DNA from: Epiperipatus broadwayi
Lineage: Eukaryota > Onychophora > Udeonychophora > Euonychophora > Peripatidae
DNA: 64,000 bases
Assembly: GCA_028023455.1 (NCBI GenBank)
Contig: JAQFVV010006197.1
Span: 14,505,254 to 14,569,253, forward strand
Reading direction: 5' to 3'
The first letter of the stretch is position 1, and every line of letters starts with the position of its first letter. Under the pieces are notes generated by a model. It made no database searches. It was given only the letters and a program-made list of their open reading frames with translations, and was not told where the DNA came from. Positions 37,095 through 49,584 of the stretch are shown here, in pieces. The position numbers were made by a program, and so were the translations under genes.

Positions 37095-38130
37095 TTATTC
37101 AGAATACTTTATCTTTTTTATTCAAATAGATTCAAAGCATTTGATCCAGATGGATGCATTGAAAGTAAGTTATGTATGTTGTTGTCATCTAGATTATTGG
37201 TCTGTTCAAAAGAATTTAAGTCCACTAAAGCAGGCTGATTCTGATTTTTTTTAATTTTTGGACATTGGTATGACATAGTTTAGGGCAAACATTTATTATA
37301 TGACCACATTCTTTGCCATGGAAACATTGAGGTTTTACTATTTTTTATTTTTTGGAAATAAGATTGCTTTCTGATCAGTAATCTGAGACAGAATGTCATT
37401 TGGAGTAATGTTTTTATACAATCTAATAATATACCAGTAGCTATTTCCATAAACTGGTACTGATGTAAATTTGTGAGAAATATTAGTTGAAAATCAAGTA
37501 CCACATCAAACGGTTTCATCAATATGGTAAAGTCTTCACACATATAATTAAGATAAAAATTCTACAGAAGGTTTGTGATTAGAATATTTTTGATTAGGTT
37601 GACTGCAGCAAGAGCAAACTCATTTAATGTGTTAATATCTCTTTTAAATATGTCACTTTTTTCTTCACTTTTGAACTCCATTGTTAGATATCCTGGATTT
37701 GGATGATCTGATATCCACTCTATATTATTCCACAGATTATTTTTGTTAAGCAAATCAAATAATAAATCTTTTGGAAATTTATAACGTGAGTAGTATTTCC
37801 GTAAAATCAAGAGCTATGAAGAAATCAGTAAAACAAATGATTAAAAAAATTAAACAGATCTCCAGGTATAGTTGAATAAAAATATTCTATATTTTTGTTA
37901 AAATTTTCTTCAATCCAATCTTCTTATGTATTCATTAGGTATTGTTTCCTGATGCATTCAGAGGTTGTAATTAGATTAATGTGCCATTTCTTGGTAACTT
38001 CTATCTCTCTAAAATATTTTTTCTAATTGGTTCCCCCCCTTTCCCGCCATCTCCACTAATTCTTTTGAAGTCCATAATTCATAAAACTTCAGTGGATTTA
38101 GCCGTTTATATATGTCTTTAATTTGCCTGC
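37095..38130 (-). pseudogene. LINE ORF1 (gag-like) remnant with zinc-knuckle-like motif
   Basis: The minus strand carries two adjoining ORFs, 37,810-37,562 (82 codons) and 37,543-37,280 (87 codons). The first contains GYLTMEFKSEEKSDIFKRDI. In a shifted frame the second region reads ITPNDILSQITDQKAILF, then KPQCFHGKECGHIINVCP around 37,330-37,280, a CCHC-type knuckle with altered spacing. This order (RRM-like fold, then knuckle, then a polar tail DLNSFEQTNNLDDN to about 37,110) is that of ORF1 proteins of many LINEs, which bind the element RNA. Upstream frames to about 38,130 (FYELWTSKELVEMAGKGG) may be the N-terminus. Strand and order suit the endonuclease remnant at 33.4 kb as the ORF2 of the same element. 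Confidence 0.5.
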
Positions 38131-39185
38131 TATAGTGCAAAATAATAATAATTAACATACACGTTTATCTCATTTATTTAGATTTTTTTTTGATAGAAAT
38201 TATAGTTACGCACGCATATATATACAAATGACTATGAAGTGTATTTTCTAGTGTTTTTTTTTTTTTATCAGCATCAGTGACTCCTACTGAAAATAGTAAC
38301 ATTAAGATCCAATATTATCTGAAATATATTTTATTTTCATTGATCTTTTTAATAAAAAGAATTCTTGTTATAATAACTTCTCCGGTGAGAGGTTTTTTTT
38401 TCACTTTTCCTGTAAAAAGGTTTTAAAAATTGAGCAAAGAAATTGCCACTTTCTGAAAAGATCAATAAAAAGTATCTATAATAGACATAAAATTCACGGA
38501 TACAAACATGAGAAGTTAAAAGACACTGTTAATGGACATCAAAATAACAATTAATTTCATGTACATATGCAGTATATTATTTTTTTTATAACAAACTAAA
38601 ACTGTCAACTCTGTGGGTACAAATATATTTGTAATTAATTTGTTTTTCCACCGACCTTAAAATTATATATATGGTCTCCATCAAAAGAACGCATTAACAA
38701 ATTATCAAATGCATTCCGTTTTTTTTATATATCAAAATTTTATATTTCTCGATTTTTTATTTTTTTTTCCGAAGTTTTAAGCCATTTTCATTTAGTAAGA
38801 AAAGTCATATGACTAGATTAGAATCTCTTTTCAAATAACTATAATCAATGTAATTGTCTTTGTGAATGTTTATTGAAAATAAATCCTCATCGGCTATAAT
38901 ATAATAAATTTGCTCATTTTAAAATTATTATTTTACAATTTTTTAAAGAAATTAAAAATGAAACTTTAAAAAATGTCATAAAAAGAAATTTAATTACTTC
39001 ACGAATTCAAAATTATTACAGTAATGTAGTTTCTGATGTATGTATCACAATAATATTTTCAATTCAAGCTCATTAATAGCTTATATAATCATATAGGTCT
39101 GAACTCAGTTCAGTACCCATACATTTTGGTGTCTTTGTTTTTTTTAATAACCATAACCACCACTATCCTATTAGGCAGGATTGGT
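38131..39185. other. AT-rich spacer
   Basis: I see no gene or RNA. T-runs are frequent. Confidence 0.35.
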
Positions 39186-39535
39186 TTAAACCAATAAACA
39201 TCACATGATCACGGATTTCTTATGCTTGCTTATAACTGTTATTAAAACAGGCAAAACTATCCATACAGTATTGCCACTCAGTGCAAGCCACAGTAATCAG
39301 TGGATGCATTGTTCTCAGATCCAAGGCTCCTCACTGACGGTGACAAGCCAGAAACTAGTCTGGGGATATTGGATGAGTAGGCACTAGATGGGAATTTTAT
39401 GCACAAGCTTTCTGATATCCATTGATTATTCTGGCTTACACTGAGTGGCAATATTGTATGGAGAGTTTTGCCTGTTTTAATAACAGTTATAAGCAAGCAT
39501 AAGAAATAGTGATCATGTGATGTTTATTGGTTTAA
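39186..39535. repeat. 350-bp long-armed hairpin element (MITE-like)
   Basis: Arms 39,186-39,302 and 39,419-39,535 (117 bp each) are highly similar reverse complements, with outer end TTAAACCAATAAACATCACA. The middle 116 bp is unique and less AT-rich. The left end sits on the small palindrome TTGGTTTAAACCAA. ORFs on both strands inside it (60 and 72 codons) are mirror images of the arms, not genes. No target duplication could be assigned. Confidence 0.8.
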
Positions 39536-40800
39536 TCTGTTGCTGTTAAATTTTGATAATTAATATGATTATGTTCTGAAAAATGATTCTGGATCTATAC
39601 TTTGAGATTTCAAAGCTCTAATAACTGCAATAATACTTGTAGTCATATGTTTTTCATAATTTATAAATCCAAAGTATAATAGCAACTCATATTTATTGGT
39701 CCTTTTTATTTCTCCTAATACTTTTACATGTTCTCCTGTGCTATAATTAATTTTAAATCTAGTTTATTCTTTTGTTTGGTTCAAGTCCAAAACTTTCTAT
39801 AGATGAGTTGTAATAATCTTGATAAAGAACTTGTATAGAACTTATAAAAGACTGTCATTAGTTATTTTTAATATATTCCTTTTTATCTTTTTTAATCTGC
39901 AACAGTTACAACCAACTTGTAATACCACTATCAATGTTCAAATGGTTTAATTTCATATTAATTTTCATAATTGCATAGGTATCTATTTCTGCACTTTCCT
40001 AAATATCTCTATTTTGCAAAAATCCAAATTAGTTCAAATTTAAATCATATAATTTAATTTTATATTCACTTTTTCCATTTTAGCAGTATTTCATACTAGT
40101 AGTTTAGAATTGACTGTAGATTTGTATTCATCTTTTTCAAATGACTGCATTCTTTGATAATTTTAAGAAATATAATAAAACTTTTTGTAACTAATGGCAA
40201 CAATAAAATAAGCAGCAAATTTATTTCACTAAAATTACTGATTATAAGAAAGTAATCAGCTGATTATAAAAAAGCTGTCAAGTAAATCCAATTAAATAAA
40301 AGTAATTTCTTTCATTTTCTGGTTATTTTTAAAATATTTTTATACAAATAATTTAACAATTATTGTAAATAATGATACAAAAAATCAAATTTTAAATACT
40401 ATATATATATATGACAAATACATATCTTAAGAACAATATTAGATACTGATGGTAGTAGTAGGATAACAAAACCATGTTGTAGCTATTGTGTGTTAAATAT
40501 CTTCCAATTTGATACATCCTTATTATTCAAAACATTTCATATATATCTTTGTCAACAATGTCTTAATTTTTTCATTTACGTTTTTAAAAATATCTACTAT
40601 AATTTCATAATTTCTTCATACATTTAATTTTTGTGCTTAACTTTTTTACTTAAAATACTTGAAACTTTTTTTTAAAAAAAAGATAATTATTGGAGATATT
40701 TTATTTTTTGATCTTTGTTATTACTATGAAGAATTATTTGTCATGTTTTTTTGTTGTTGTTAGAATGCCAAGCTTATTAAAGTTACATTCATTAAATGAT
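39536..40800. other. AT-rich spacer
   Basis: Nothing recognisable. There is a short TA run near 40,400. Confidence 0.35.
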
Positions 40801-41480
40801 ATAAGTTCCAAATAATTTAAATAGTAAGAATGTGAATATTTATAATTTATTAAGGATAATGGCAAAAGAGAAAGAAAAGTAGAAGAAAAAGAAGAGTAAA
40901 ATAAAAGTTAATAATTTTTTCTCTCTCATCAATTTATTGATCAGTTCAATTTTTTTATAAAAAAAAAATAAAGATAAATAAGTAAAACCTCATGTAGTTT
41001 ATTGGATTTTTAAAAGAAAAAAGGTTTTAACATTTTGTTAAGAAATATTTAATTAAAAAGGAGGGGGGGGGATAAACCTAAAAGTAAATTGTAATAAGTG
41101 AGAAGGGGGTGAGAATTATTTCTTCTTGTTTTTTTAGATAGAATATCACAATTATTAATCTTATTAATCTTATTAAATCTTATTATAAGTTCCAAACAAT
41201 TCATATAATAACAATATGAATATTTATAATTTATTAAGGACAGAGAGAAAAGTATAAGAAAAAGAAAAGAATAAAATAAATATTAATATTTTTTTCTGTC
41301 TTCAGTAATTTATTTAGTTTTAATTTTTAAAAATAATAATAATAAGAGGAATAAATGAGTAAAAATGTATGTAGTTTGTTGTTTTTTTTTTTAAAGGAAA
41401 AAATAACATTTTAAAGAAATATTGTTTTAATTAATTAAAGTTTTTTTACTTTTTATCTCTCTAAAAACAAAGTAATTTTG
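40801..41480. repeat. About 384-bp imperfect tandem duplication
   Basis: ATAAGTTCCAAA at 40,801 recurs at 41,185. The following sequence (AATATTTATAATTTATTAAGGA, an A/G-rich AAAGTA-AAGAAAAAGAA block, then a T-rich block and ATGTAGTTT-TTG) keeps the same order in both copies with many differences. A G-run (about 41,062-41,069) lies at the end of the first copy. A third, poorer copy may start around 41,570. Non-coding. Confidence 0.6.
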
Positions 41481-42776
41481 ATCAAATTAATAAATAATTT
41501 AAGAATATAATGCTGTTTTGCAATAATTAAAAAAAATAACTATAATTTCAATAATTATGATTAGAATTTTTTTTTTAAAAAAAGGAAGAAAGTAATCAAA
41601 TAACATTTTGTAAAAATAGACTTAATTGGTCAAGATTTAATGCTGTCATGTCTGACATATGTAATTGAATGGAAAACAAGAGTTCCAAAAATTAAGTTAA
41701 GGAGGTAGATTAAAATAGTAGATCTCAGTCTTTCATGAAGAACAGCAATTCTTGATTTAGCTATTAAAAACAGTAGTAGTAGAAAAATAATGTTGTCAAC
41801 TAAAATAAAACTCATCTCATTATTAGTTTTTAAAAGATGTTTTTTTAAATGAATTTGAAGGAAACTATGATCTAAGTCTTAGCTTGAAGATAAGCAACAT
41901 CAAATCTTACTATGTACCCTGTTTACTAAAAGAAAATGTAGAATACACATAGACAAATCCACAAACCTTATATTTCTATTCAAAAGCATAACTATCTCAT
42001 CTTATGAACATGACCTGCAAAATATTGGAAAATGAATAAATTTAATTGTGTTTATCTACCCTAGAAATCTGTGTTAATGGAGTTATCATAATGTAAATTT
42101 GAGCCTACAAAAGAAAAAGTTAATAAACTTCTAGAAAAAAAAATTATTTAAATTCAACATTTGAAGTTTAGAAGAAAATTCAACATGAAAGAAAGTGAAA
42201 ATTACAGCTATCAGAGGATTCACAAGAAAAAAGTCCATGATAAAGTTATTGTAGTATACACATTTCAAATAATTTTTAATAGAATAATTGGTAGTAATGA
42301 GAAAAAAAATATTATTAAAACATGTTTTATATTCCCTCCAAAATTATAAAAAAGGGCTGTAGAAAATTTAAAATTTTATTATCTCTCATGACAAAATGCT
42401 GCTTTCCAGTTTTAATTATTAAAAGGAAATAACTTAATGAAAATAAATGATAATTAATTTAGTATTTAGAATCAACATATTAATATTACTGGCTATATAA
42501 AATTACATTTTTGTTGATAAAAAAGTATTTGACTTGAAATTATATCTTTACTCAATTTTTTTAATTCTTTTATTTATTTAATTCCATTAAATAATCATTT
42601 AAAAATAAGTGTTAATTAATAATTTTTATTAGTCATTCTTTAGATTAGAGATTATTCAATAATGAATAATATTTCTGTAATGTAATTTTCATTACACCAC
42701 TCTCATGCAAGATTGGGACTGGTTTCTATCTGCTTTCAACACTTTGTGGAGAGATGTAATCATAAACATGACCAAT
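41481..42776. other. AT-rich spacer
   Basis: ORFs at 41,630-41,815(-) and 42,161-42,349(+) are about 60 codons each with no recognisable content. I see no RNA gene. Confidence 0.35.
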
Positions 42777-42902
42777 GGCTCAGACCACAATCTCCTACAC
42801 ATATTTTTATTATTGTTCAGTATATATAGATAGAAAATTACTAGTTTCAGTTGTCTCAGACCACAATCTCTTACATATATCTTTATCATTATTCAGTAAC
42901 TG
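42777..42902 (+). repeat. 76-bp imperfect direct repeat, possible LINE endonuclease trace
   Basis: TCAGACCACAATCTC...TTATTCAGTA occurs at 42,779 and again 76 bp downstream. In one frame both units begin SDHNLLHI, resembling the terminal SDH box of APE-type LINE endonucleases. This could be chance in so short a frame. Confidence 0.5.
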
Positions 42903-42990
42903 TAGTAATTTGCTATCTATATATATACAGAATGATAGAAATATGATAGTAATTTGCTATCTATATATATACAGAATGATAGAAATATGA
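42903..42990. repeat. 44-bp perfect tandem duplication
   Basis: TAGTAATTTGCTATCTATAT... is exactly repeated, at 42,903-42,946 and 42,947-42,990, containing a short TA run. It abuts the 76-bp repeat. Recent slippage is the simplest explanation. Confidence 0.92.
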
Positions 42991-44972
42991 CTAAAATGAT
43001 TAATATACTTCCATTAAGTAGTTTATGTCAAAGTTGTGAGGGCAGCAAGTTTGACACTTAGCAATTAAATTGAAGTAATTTGCTGACCATTAATAAAGAT
43101 ATGTGAAAGACATCAAGGCTTGGGTCAACTGATGCACTACAGAAATATTTATTAATGGTAGTTAATGTCAATGTCTTCATTCCTCCAACTATGTGTTCTA
43201 TGAATTGGAAATGAGTGTGAATTGATTTCATCATAGCATAGTCTTATAGGGGATTTGTAAATTATCACAATAATTTCAATTAAAGTAGATCAAGTGTATA
43301 ATTTATATTTTCTCTTTTTCAGTCAGTTCCTATGGTCCTTGTGATCTTGAGTTAGCCTAGAGCAATCTGTCTATTTATATAAATGTAAAAGTACATGTTT
43401 GTATTTGGACATCCCAATAGTTCTCAAACTGGTGCAAAGGTCATAATCTTTAAAGGCCATTCATTGCATTTAAATTTTTTTAATAGATTACAAATTAGTT
43501 TATAGTTGGCATAAAAGAGTTGATATCTCACATTTTATAAAATGGTGCAGGCAAGAGTTAATAATGATGTATTTTGGATAGAAATTTTGAATATTTTCTC
43601 TTACTGCATTTATTAATTAAGAGCTTGTTTGAGATATTTGTAAATACAAGCTTATAAAAGCAATGTCATGTTATATATGACTTGATTTATTGATAATTAT
43701 ATTTATATGTAATAAATATACTATTATTTTAGATATGCAGTTTTGAAGAGCCTCATATGATCAATTTGTTAATCATTTGTCATATTTTTAACAAAAAGAC
43801 TTTATTTTACATTAAATGAGTAAATTGTTTACAAATTTCATTAAAGTTGTAAGTTCAAAAAATGAAAGTAATCTCAAATATAATATATATTTTGCAAATA
43901 AACAAATATTAATAAACAAAAATAATCAAAACAAAACTGCATTTTAATTGTTAGAAAAAAAATCAACTAAATTTCTATCAATAAGATGAATTTCAGTAAA
44001 AAATAAATTCAAGTAATGAAATTATTCTTTTAAATATTAAAATTTAACTTATAATTTAAAAAAATCTATAACAAGTAATATTTTTTACAAGTGGGCATTT
44101 TTTATTTAATAATAGACACTTATTGTTTATCATCACTAAAATTTCAGTAACTAATTTTCTACTAAAAAAAACAAATGTACTAAAATAAAAGCTGAATGTA
44201 AGCATCACATACTTACTGAAAAATATTTAATTTTACAAAGTCTGTCAAGTTGCATTTTCTGTTTGCATAAAAGCCAAAGCCACAGTGAGTATATTCCTAA
44301 AAAGAAACAATTTTGAATTGGATTCTCTTTGAAAGATAATGACACCTAAGTATTATAATTAAAATTAAAAACAATTAAAACATACTTTAGTTCCAAGTTT
44401 TTGTTACCAATTAAAAGCAACAGATAACTATGCAGTACCATAAAAGTACTAATTTTATAATTTTATAGGCAAATTGATTTTATCTTAAGTGCTATTAATA
44501 ATTACAAAGTGCTTCATATTGTAACAGTCAAATCTGTACATTCATGCAACAGAATCTAGAACTTTAGTAAATCATACCAAGGTTGACCAGCATAGAATGG
44601 TACAAACCATGTCTGATATAGCCCCAATTCCTTTACTAATGCTCAAAGATTTACCACCTTGCGAATGACACATATGAAGCCACAGCAGCATTTTCCTTCA
44701 TCATGTGCCAGCAGTAGCACATCGGTAAAGCACAAAACTATGGGAAATTGACTTATTAACTAGTATAGCTATATAAACGATGTGTGTGGCAGAACATAAT
44801 TATAAAATATGGATTGTGATTCTTAACTAATAATTAAATAACCAATAAAGACTTACCAATGAGCAACATTGAGACATAACACAAAAGTTAAATTTAAACT
44901 TAATTTAATGAAAACCAAATATTAAAATCAATAAATAAAAATCATGACTATAACTTGGCTATATAGGTTGTC
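42991..44972. other. AT-rich spacer with one repeat fragment
   Basis: Apart from the repeat fragment at 43,575-43,690 nothing is recognised. CAATAGTTCTCAAACTGGTG near 43,415 looks like a hAT terminal repeat, but no partner end was found. Confidence 0.35.
43575..43690 (-). repeat. Diverged partial copy of the 14.4-15.5 kb repeat unit
   Basis: GAATATTTTCTC...TTATTAATTAAGAGCTTGTTTGAG...TACAAGCTTATAAAAG...TCATGTTATATATGAC follows, in order, the reverse complement of 14,416-14,545. A GC-richer stretch of about 20 bp (the GTACGCTCTCTGTGTG block) is deleted. The hammerhead-like core expected just upstream (before 43,560) is not recognisable. It shows that the unit is a dispersed family and not a unique local duplication. 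Confidence 0.65.
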
Positions 44973-45301
44973 TCACATGCAGGTGACTAGGTTAGGGATA
45001 CAATTTCATATTTGAGTTTGGGATTCACACGCAAGTGATGAATGGAGTTATAATCATTTATGGTTTGCCTAGTTACATATGGCTTTTATTTACATATACA
45101 TTTGGTACAATGTAAATCACTCACAGGTGACATTAATCATTTTAGTTAGTTACATTATTAGGTTTATTACAAATATATATATCACTCATAGGTGATGATT
45201 TAACTGTTTATATAGCAATTCCAATCATGCGCAGGTGATTGTAGTTTGGATTACAAATCATTTAATTGAGTTTGCTACTTATAGATATCACTCGCATGTG
45301 A
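44973..45301. repeat. Cluster of six 14-bp partly palindromic sites
   Basis: Sites of consensus TCACTCGCAGGTGA begin at 44,973, 45,025, 45,117, 45,182, 45,225 and 45,288. All are in the same orientation and exactly 14 bp, with GTGA invariant (6/6), TCA invariant (6/6) and the fourth base C in 5/6. Spacing is irregular (43-92 bp) and the intervening sequence is not repeated, so this is not an ordinary tandem repeat. TCAC and GTGA form a dyad. Three sites contain the E-box CAGGTG. Binding sites for a dimeric protein, either a transcription factor or a transposase, are plausible. No promoter or gene is visible alongside. Confidence 0.7.
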
Positions 45302-46647
45302 TTAAGAAATTATACGACTTAACATTTATATTTTCATAAGCCTTAAGATTACATTATAGATCGAGGTTAATTTGTTCATGACCATCTATGCCTAGTTTAT
45401 GCTATATGACAGGGTCAAGAACTGCTCTAGAGCTAGCAGAAGTGATTATATATATTAATAAAGAATATGACATTTTATTAATCGCGAATACTTAATATTC
45501 TCTATATAGCTTATGTGCCTATAAAATTATTCTCGAATTCAGATCAAAGCTGAAAATACAATTATTATTGCGGGATGAACTGATGATTGGAGTCAGACTT
45601 CAGACACCATAGCATATAAAAAATATAAAGTCTGATATAGCCCTTGCATCTCGAGAGTGCCTTTTTATGGGATTTTTACCAAGTAACGGTTCCCTTTTTC
45701 ACTGTATTCATTGCTGTGGAAATAAGCTACCTTTAGTTTGGCTGATCGAGCAATTTATTTAAGTGGGAGTCTTATGCTCCATGGTGGTCTCATGTTCCGT
45801 TCCTAAGGATGCAGAAGGGGAGGTTCGAACCCATCCACCATTTAAAGAAGAAAATTGCCTGAACTAAGAGTAATGGTGCAGCGTGACCATGTACAACCAT
45901 TAAGGAATACAGCAACATATATATATATACGCCGTAGCATTTCTTAAAAACACACTCGCACCACTGACTACATTATATAATTAAAATTTTATGACGCTAA
46001 ACACTTGTTTCCTTCATGAAACTACCGTATATAAGTTCATTGGGTAGCATGTATAATTATGCTATTAAGGAAAAACTAGGAATATAATTTGTAAAGCTAT
46101 CTATATAGAAACTTATAACTTTAGAAGGAAGTACAGCATATTATTGAGCATTAAGATATAAAGTTATAGCTCTATGCTGTATCTCAATCACTTCGGCTAA
46201 ACATTAGTTAAATATCTCGAAAGCGAATCCATCTTAAAACAGCTGTCAGCTTTTTAATTAACTCTTAAACAAGATATTTTACGCCTTTCAAAACGAGTTT
46301 CTTTTGCATCCTAGATGCTATATTATCTCTAGGTGTGAAGACAAAATGGCTCCTCACCCATTTAGTCAATATTAAAATTCCATTTCGAACAAATGTAGCA
46401 CAAACTACTAAGCAATGGAAAATCATAAAACGGCATAGATTTACTTTAAAAAATGTAAGTTTAATGAGCAGATATCTAAAATTTGACTCTGTTTTAGCAT
46501 AGTTTGAAAATGAAATTGCAATTCAAGACAAATTTAAGTTGCGTACAAGAATTAATTAAGGCAAATATTATTATTATATTAAAATATGTAAAAGCACATA
46601 TCATTAAGTTAAAATACGTAAAATAATCTAGAAACTTAATTATCATT
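45302..46647. other. Non-coding stretch with slightly higher GC
   Basis: 45,640-45,900 is less AT-rich and includes GAGGTTCGAACCCATCC, similar to the internal B box of tRNA-derived sequences, but no full tRNA or SINE could be built. No ORF. Confidence 0.35.
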
Positions 46648-47030
46648 TTAGAATGAAGCATTTAAAACTATACACAATTTAGAATAAAGCATTTAAAACT
46701 ATATGTAATGAAATTTATAATAATTAATTTAAAATCAATCACTTTAAGCAAGTCACAACTAAATAAGTCAGAAAACTGTAAATACATTGAACTAGATCAA
46801 TTGGAGATAACTTAGCAAACCAACATATAAATTAATAAATACATAGAGTACGTAAATCAATAAATATGATATTAACTCAGTATGAAAATAAATCCATTAT
46901 TAAAGTAAATCAGTTACTAAATTTAAATGAGGCAAGATTTTAAGATGAAAACAAAAGAAATCAAAAATACATTTTAGTAGTGATTTTAAGATGAAAATTA
47001 AGAAATCAAAATTACATTTAGTAGTGGATT
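46648..47030. repeat. Short degenerate tandem repeats
   Basis: TTAGAATGAAGCATTTAAAA recurs after 31 bp (46,648 and 46,679). Near 46,937-47,025 a unit of about 45 bp beginning GATTTTAAGATGAAAA and ending TTTAGTAGT occurs twice. Confidence 0.6.
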
Positions 47031-47589
47031 TAAAATTACATTATTGCTATGGCCATAGAGTTTAAATTTAGCTAGATTTAGGAATTATCGCATTTTAGTT
47101 GAGTTATTAATCTTTAAGTAGAGAGGAAGGGTTTTACCAAGATCTTCTCTGCTGCTTGCGCTTGTTCCATATTGAAAGGTTCGGGCAAATGCTCTGTCAC
47201 ACATAGCTTCTCCTCTTTGCTGTTTCCCACATGGTAGACTCCTGGGTCAGAAAGGCAAGAAAAATTACCTTCTACTCCAATTGCATCATAATTACTATTT
47301 TAAACATAAGTTCTTGACTGAAATAATGTCCGACTAATTTCAAAATGCTGCAGAGGCTTATATTATCAGCTTACCCCCCTTCTTCTTGGTCATAGTAATT
47401 TTCTAGATTTGTTTTGCTAATTTTCTAGCTGTATTCCTAGAATCGTATAATTACACTGTTTTTATTTCTTATAGCAAAGTTTTACAGCTGGTCATTCACG
47501 ATTTCTTTTTAATTACTCAGGATAATTTATACTACAAGTTGGGTTACTTTTAGTTTTGTAATCAGGTCACACTACAGCAAGAAAGATTA

Positions 47590-47662
47590 AATTTTATAAT
47601 ACCAATTTTTCGAAAACAAATCTATAAATCGAATTTTATAATACCAAATTTTCGAAAACAAA
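47590..47662. repeat. 42-bp imperfect tandem repeat
   Basis: AATTTTATAATACCAA...TTCGAAAACAAA occurs at 47,590 and 47,632 with one or two differences. Confidence 0.7.
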
Positions 47663-48739
47663 AAAAATGGAAAACATCTGGTTATATATGTAACTTGATT
47701 ATTTAATTTAGCGATATATTCAGAAATATACAATACTTTCAAATATTAATTTCCTTTAGAATAAATATTTTAAATAAATAAATTTTATAATGTTTTAAAT
47801 CTGTTAACATTATTCTTTCCTGCATATATGTATTCTCATGTTACACATACAACGCAGTTTTCATTCATTTACTCCTAGAAATATATGTGTGTGCATATAT
47901 GGTTTTTTACATATACAGATACACCTTTTATCTTGTAGGCTTAAGATATATGCACACATACATAACTAATACCTTTATATTTAAATTCAGCCTGATTTGG
48001 ATATAATATTAACCTGATATATGAGAATTTGGTGATAGATACACATATAGAAATACTACTACAGTATATAGTAGGTGAAACAGTTTGATTGATAAAGCTG
48101 ACTGTTTCAATATGGAGAAGACACTGATGAACCTTCAACTTTCATTCACTCTTTTGTAACTATTTTTCCAATCTTGCATTCATTTTGATGACAAAAAAAT
48201 TGTGTTGATTTTCTAGATAAAAAAATCTGGAGGACAGAAGACTACAACTAAAATACACTTTCAAGAATACAAGAGCACTGAATAGTAGAGCAGTTGTAAA
48301 AATAAATTTTACACTCAAATTTTATTGTTCTTGGCTATTAGAAAAAATTGTTTCTATAAATTTAAATATTAGTATAATGTTTTTGTAAAAAATATACATT
48401 ATTACAATTTGTTATTTGAATGTTTCATTTTTAAAAATATAAGCTAACAAATTCAATTGTAATGATAAACAGAAACTATGCCTTTTTAAACATGAAACTC
48501 CACAGTGTAATATTTTAAAAATCATAAAACCAATTTTAAATTTTAGAATAGAATTTGATTTATGATGGTTTCATATTTCTTCAATTGTTTTGTAAAAAAG
48601 TTTATTCATCAATGAATGATTTAGCTAATTTTCTTTTTAAAATAAGCCCAGCTGATTAATGATTTTCTATTTAATTAATATGAGGGAGAATAAAAAATTA
48701 TTTACATTCTTACAATAGAATTTATTTTAATCAACTCTC
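47663..48739. other. AT-rich spacer
   Basis: Nothing recognisable. The sequence from 47,031 to 47,589 is likewise featureless apart from a less AT-rich patch at 47,140-47,260. Confidence 0.35.
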
Positions 48740-49090
48740 ATAAAAGGCAAATATATTATTTTTCAACACAATCTCTTTGTTTTTGATGCACTTTATCCAT
48801 CTATCAATAAGCTTTCATATTTCCTCATTAAAAAAATATTTTAAGTCAAGCTGTGATTATGAAAGCATAATTACTTTCATCTCTTACTTTAGATGTGATT
48901 TTTTTGTCTTCATAAGACTTCTTTCAAGGGTCAAAGGTGATTGTCCAATGTGATAAGATCAGGATTATAGAAAGGATGCACCAACATCTCAAAACAGTTA
49001 TTGGAGAGTGTGATTAATGATGTTCCATAGTGTGCAGAAAGTCTTAGCATTAGACAGACTCTCAGACCCACCAAAAACAAATCACTGTGC
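48740..49090 (-). pseudogene. mariner-like transposase C-terminal remnant
   Basis: Minus-strand frames read LVHPFYNPDLITLDNHL-like sequence around 48,985-48,930, where mariner transposases have PPYSPDLAPxDxxLF with the third catalytic residue. Then come a Lys-rich stretch, a frame with NEE...KLIDRWIKCIKNKEIVL around 48,830-48,770, corresponding to the conserved RWxKCIxxxGDY end. Frameshifts separate the pieces, and the catalytic domain upstream and the terminal repeats are not seen. The family assignment rests on the spacing and order of these two motifs. Confidence 0.5.
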
Positions 49091-49584
49091 TTCTTTTGTG
49101 CAAATCACAAGTGGAGCAGCCATTGTTTTTCACTAGAAGATAATAATAAATGATTAATTTTAAACACCAATGACAATTTTCCAAAATGCCTATAAATAAT
49201 TTTGAATTATTGGACAACCCAGCATGATAACCTAAACTTATAGCAGACAATATTAGAGTGAAGTTAATTAAATATGAACCAAAACAGAATATAATTTTCC
49301 AAAAAAAAAGAGCAATCTTTCCCTAAATATTTATTATAAAACTGTGAAAAGTAACTGCATATGGTTTTTATATTCATTATTGAATAGTATTTATTGTTTT
49401 TGTGTTTCATTTGATTCTTTAATTGCAACAACATGATTTGTTAATGGCTTTAAAAACTAGCAAAAATTGAGTGGTGCAATGTATCTTCATGAAAAAAACT
49501 ATTCAGTGGCAAAAATTAATTCAAAAGACTCAATTTAAATCCATTTATTGACAAATCATAGATTTTATATTATTTTTAGATAAA

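Noticed and set aside
39205-39496. Two opposite ORFs sharing the peptide LITVIKTGKT
   Set aside because: They are the two arms of the 350-bp hairpin read on each strand, not a gene pair.
43415-43436. CAATAGTTCTCAAACTGGTG resembling a hAT terminal repeat
   Set aside because: No matching inverted end or flanking duplication was found nearby.
45781-45841. tRNA-like sequence: 7-bp end stem ATGGTGG/CCACCAT enclosing GGTTCGAACCC (B-box-like)
   Set aside because: Only 61 nt long, with no D arm or anticodon arm and two defects in the T stem. It could be a SINE fragment but not a tRNA gene.
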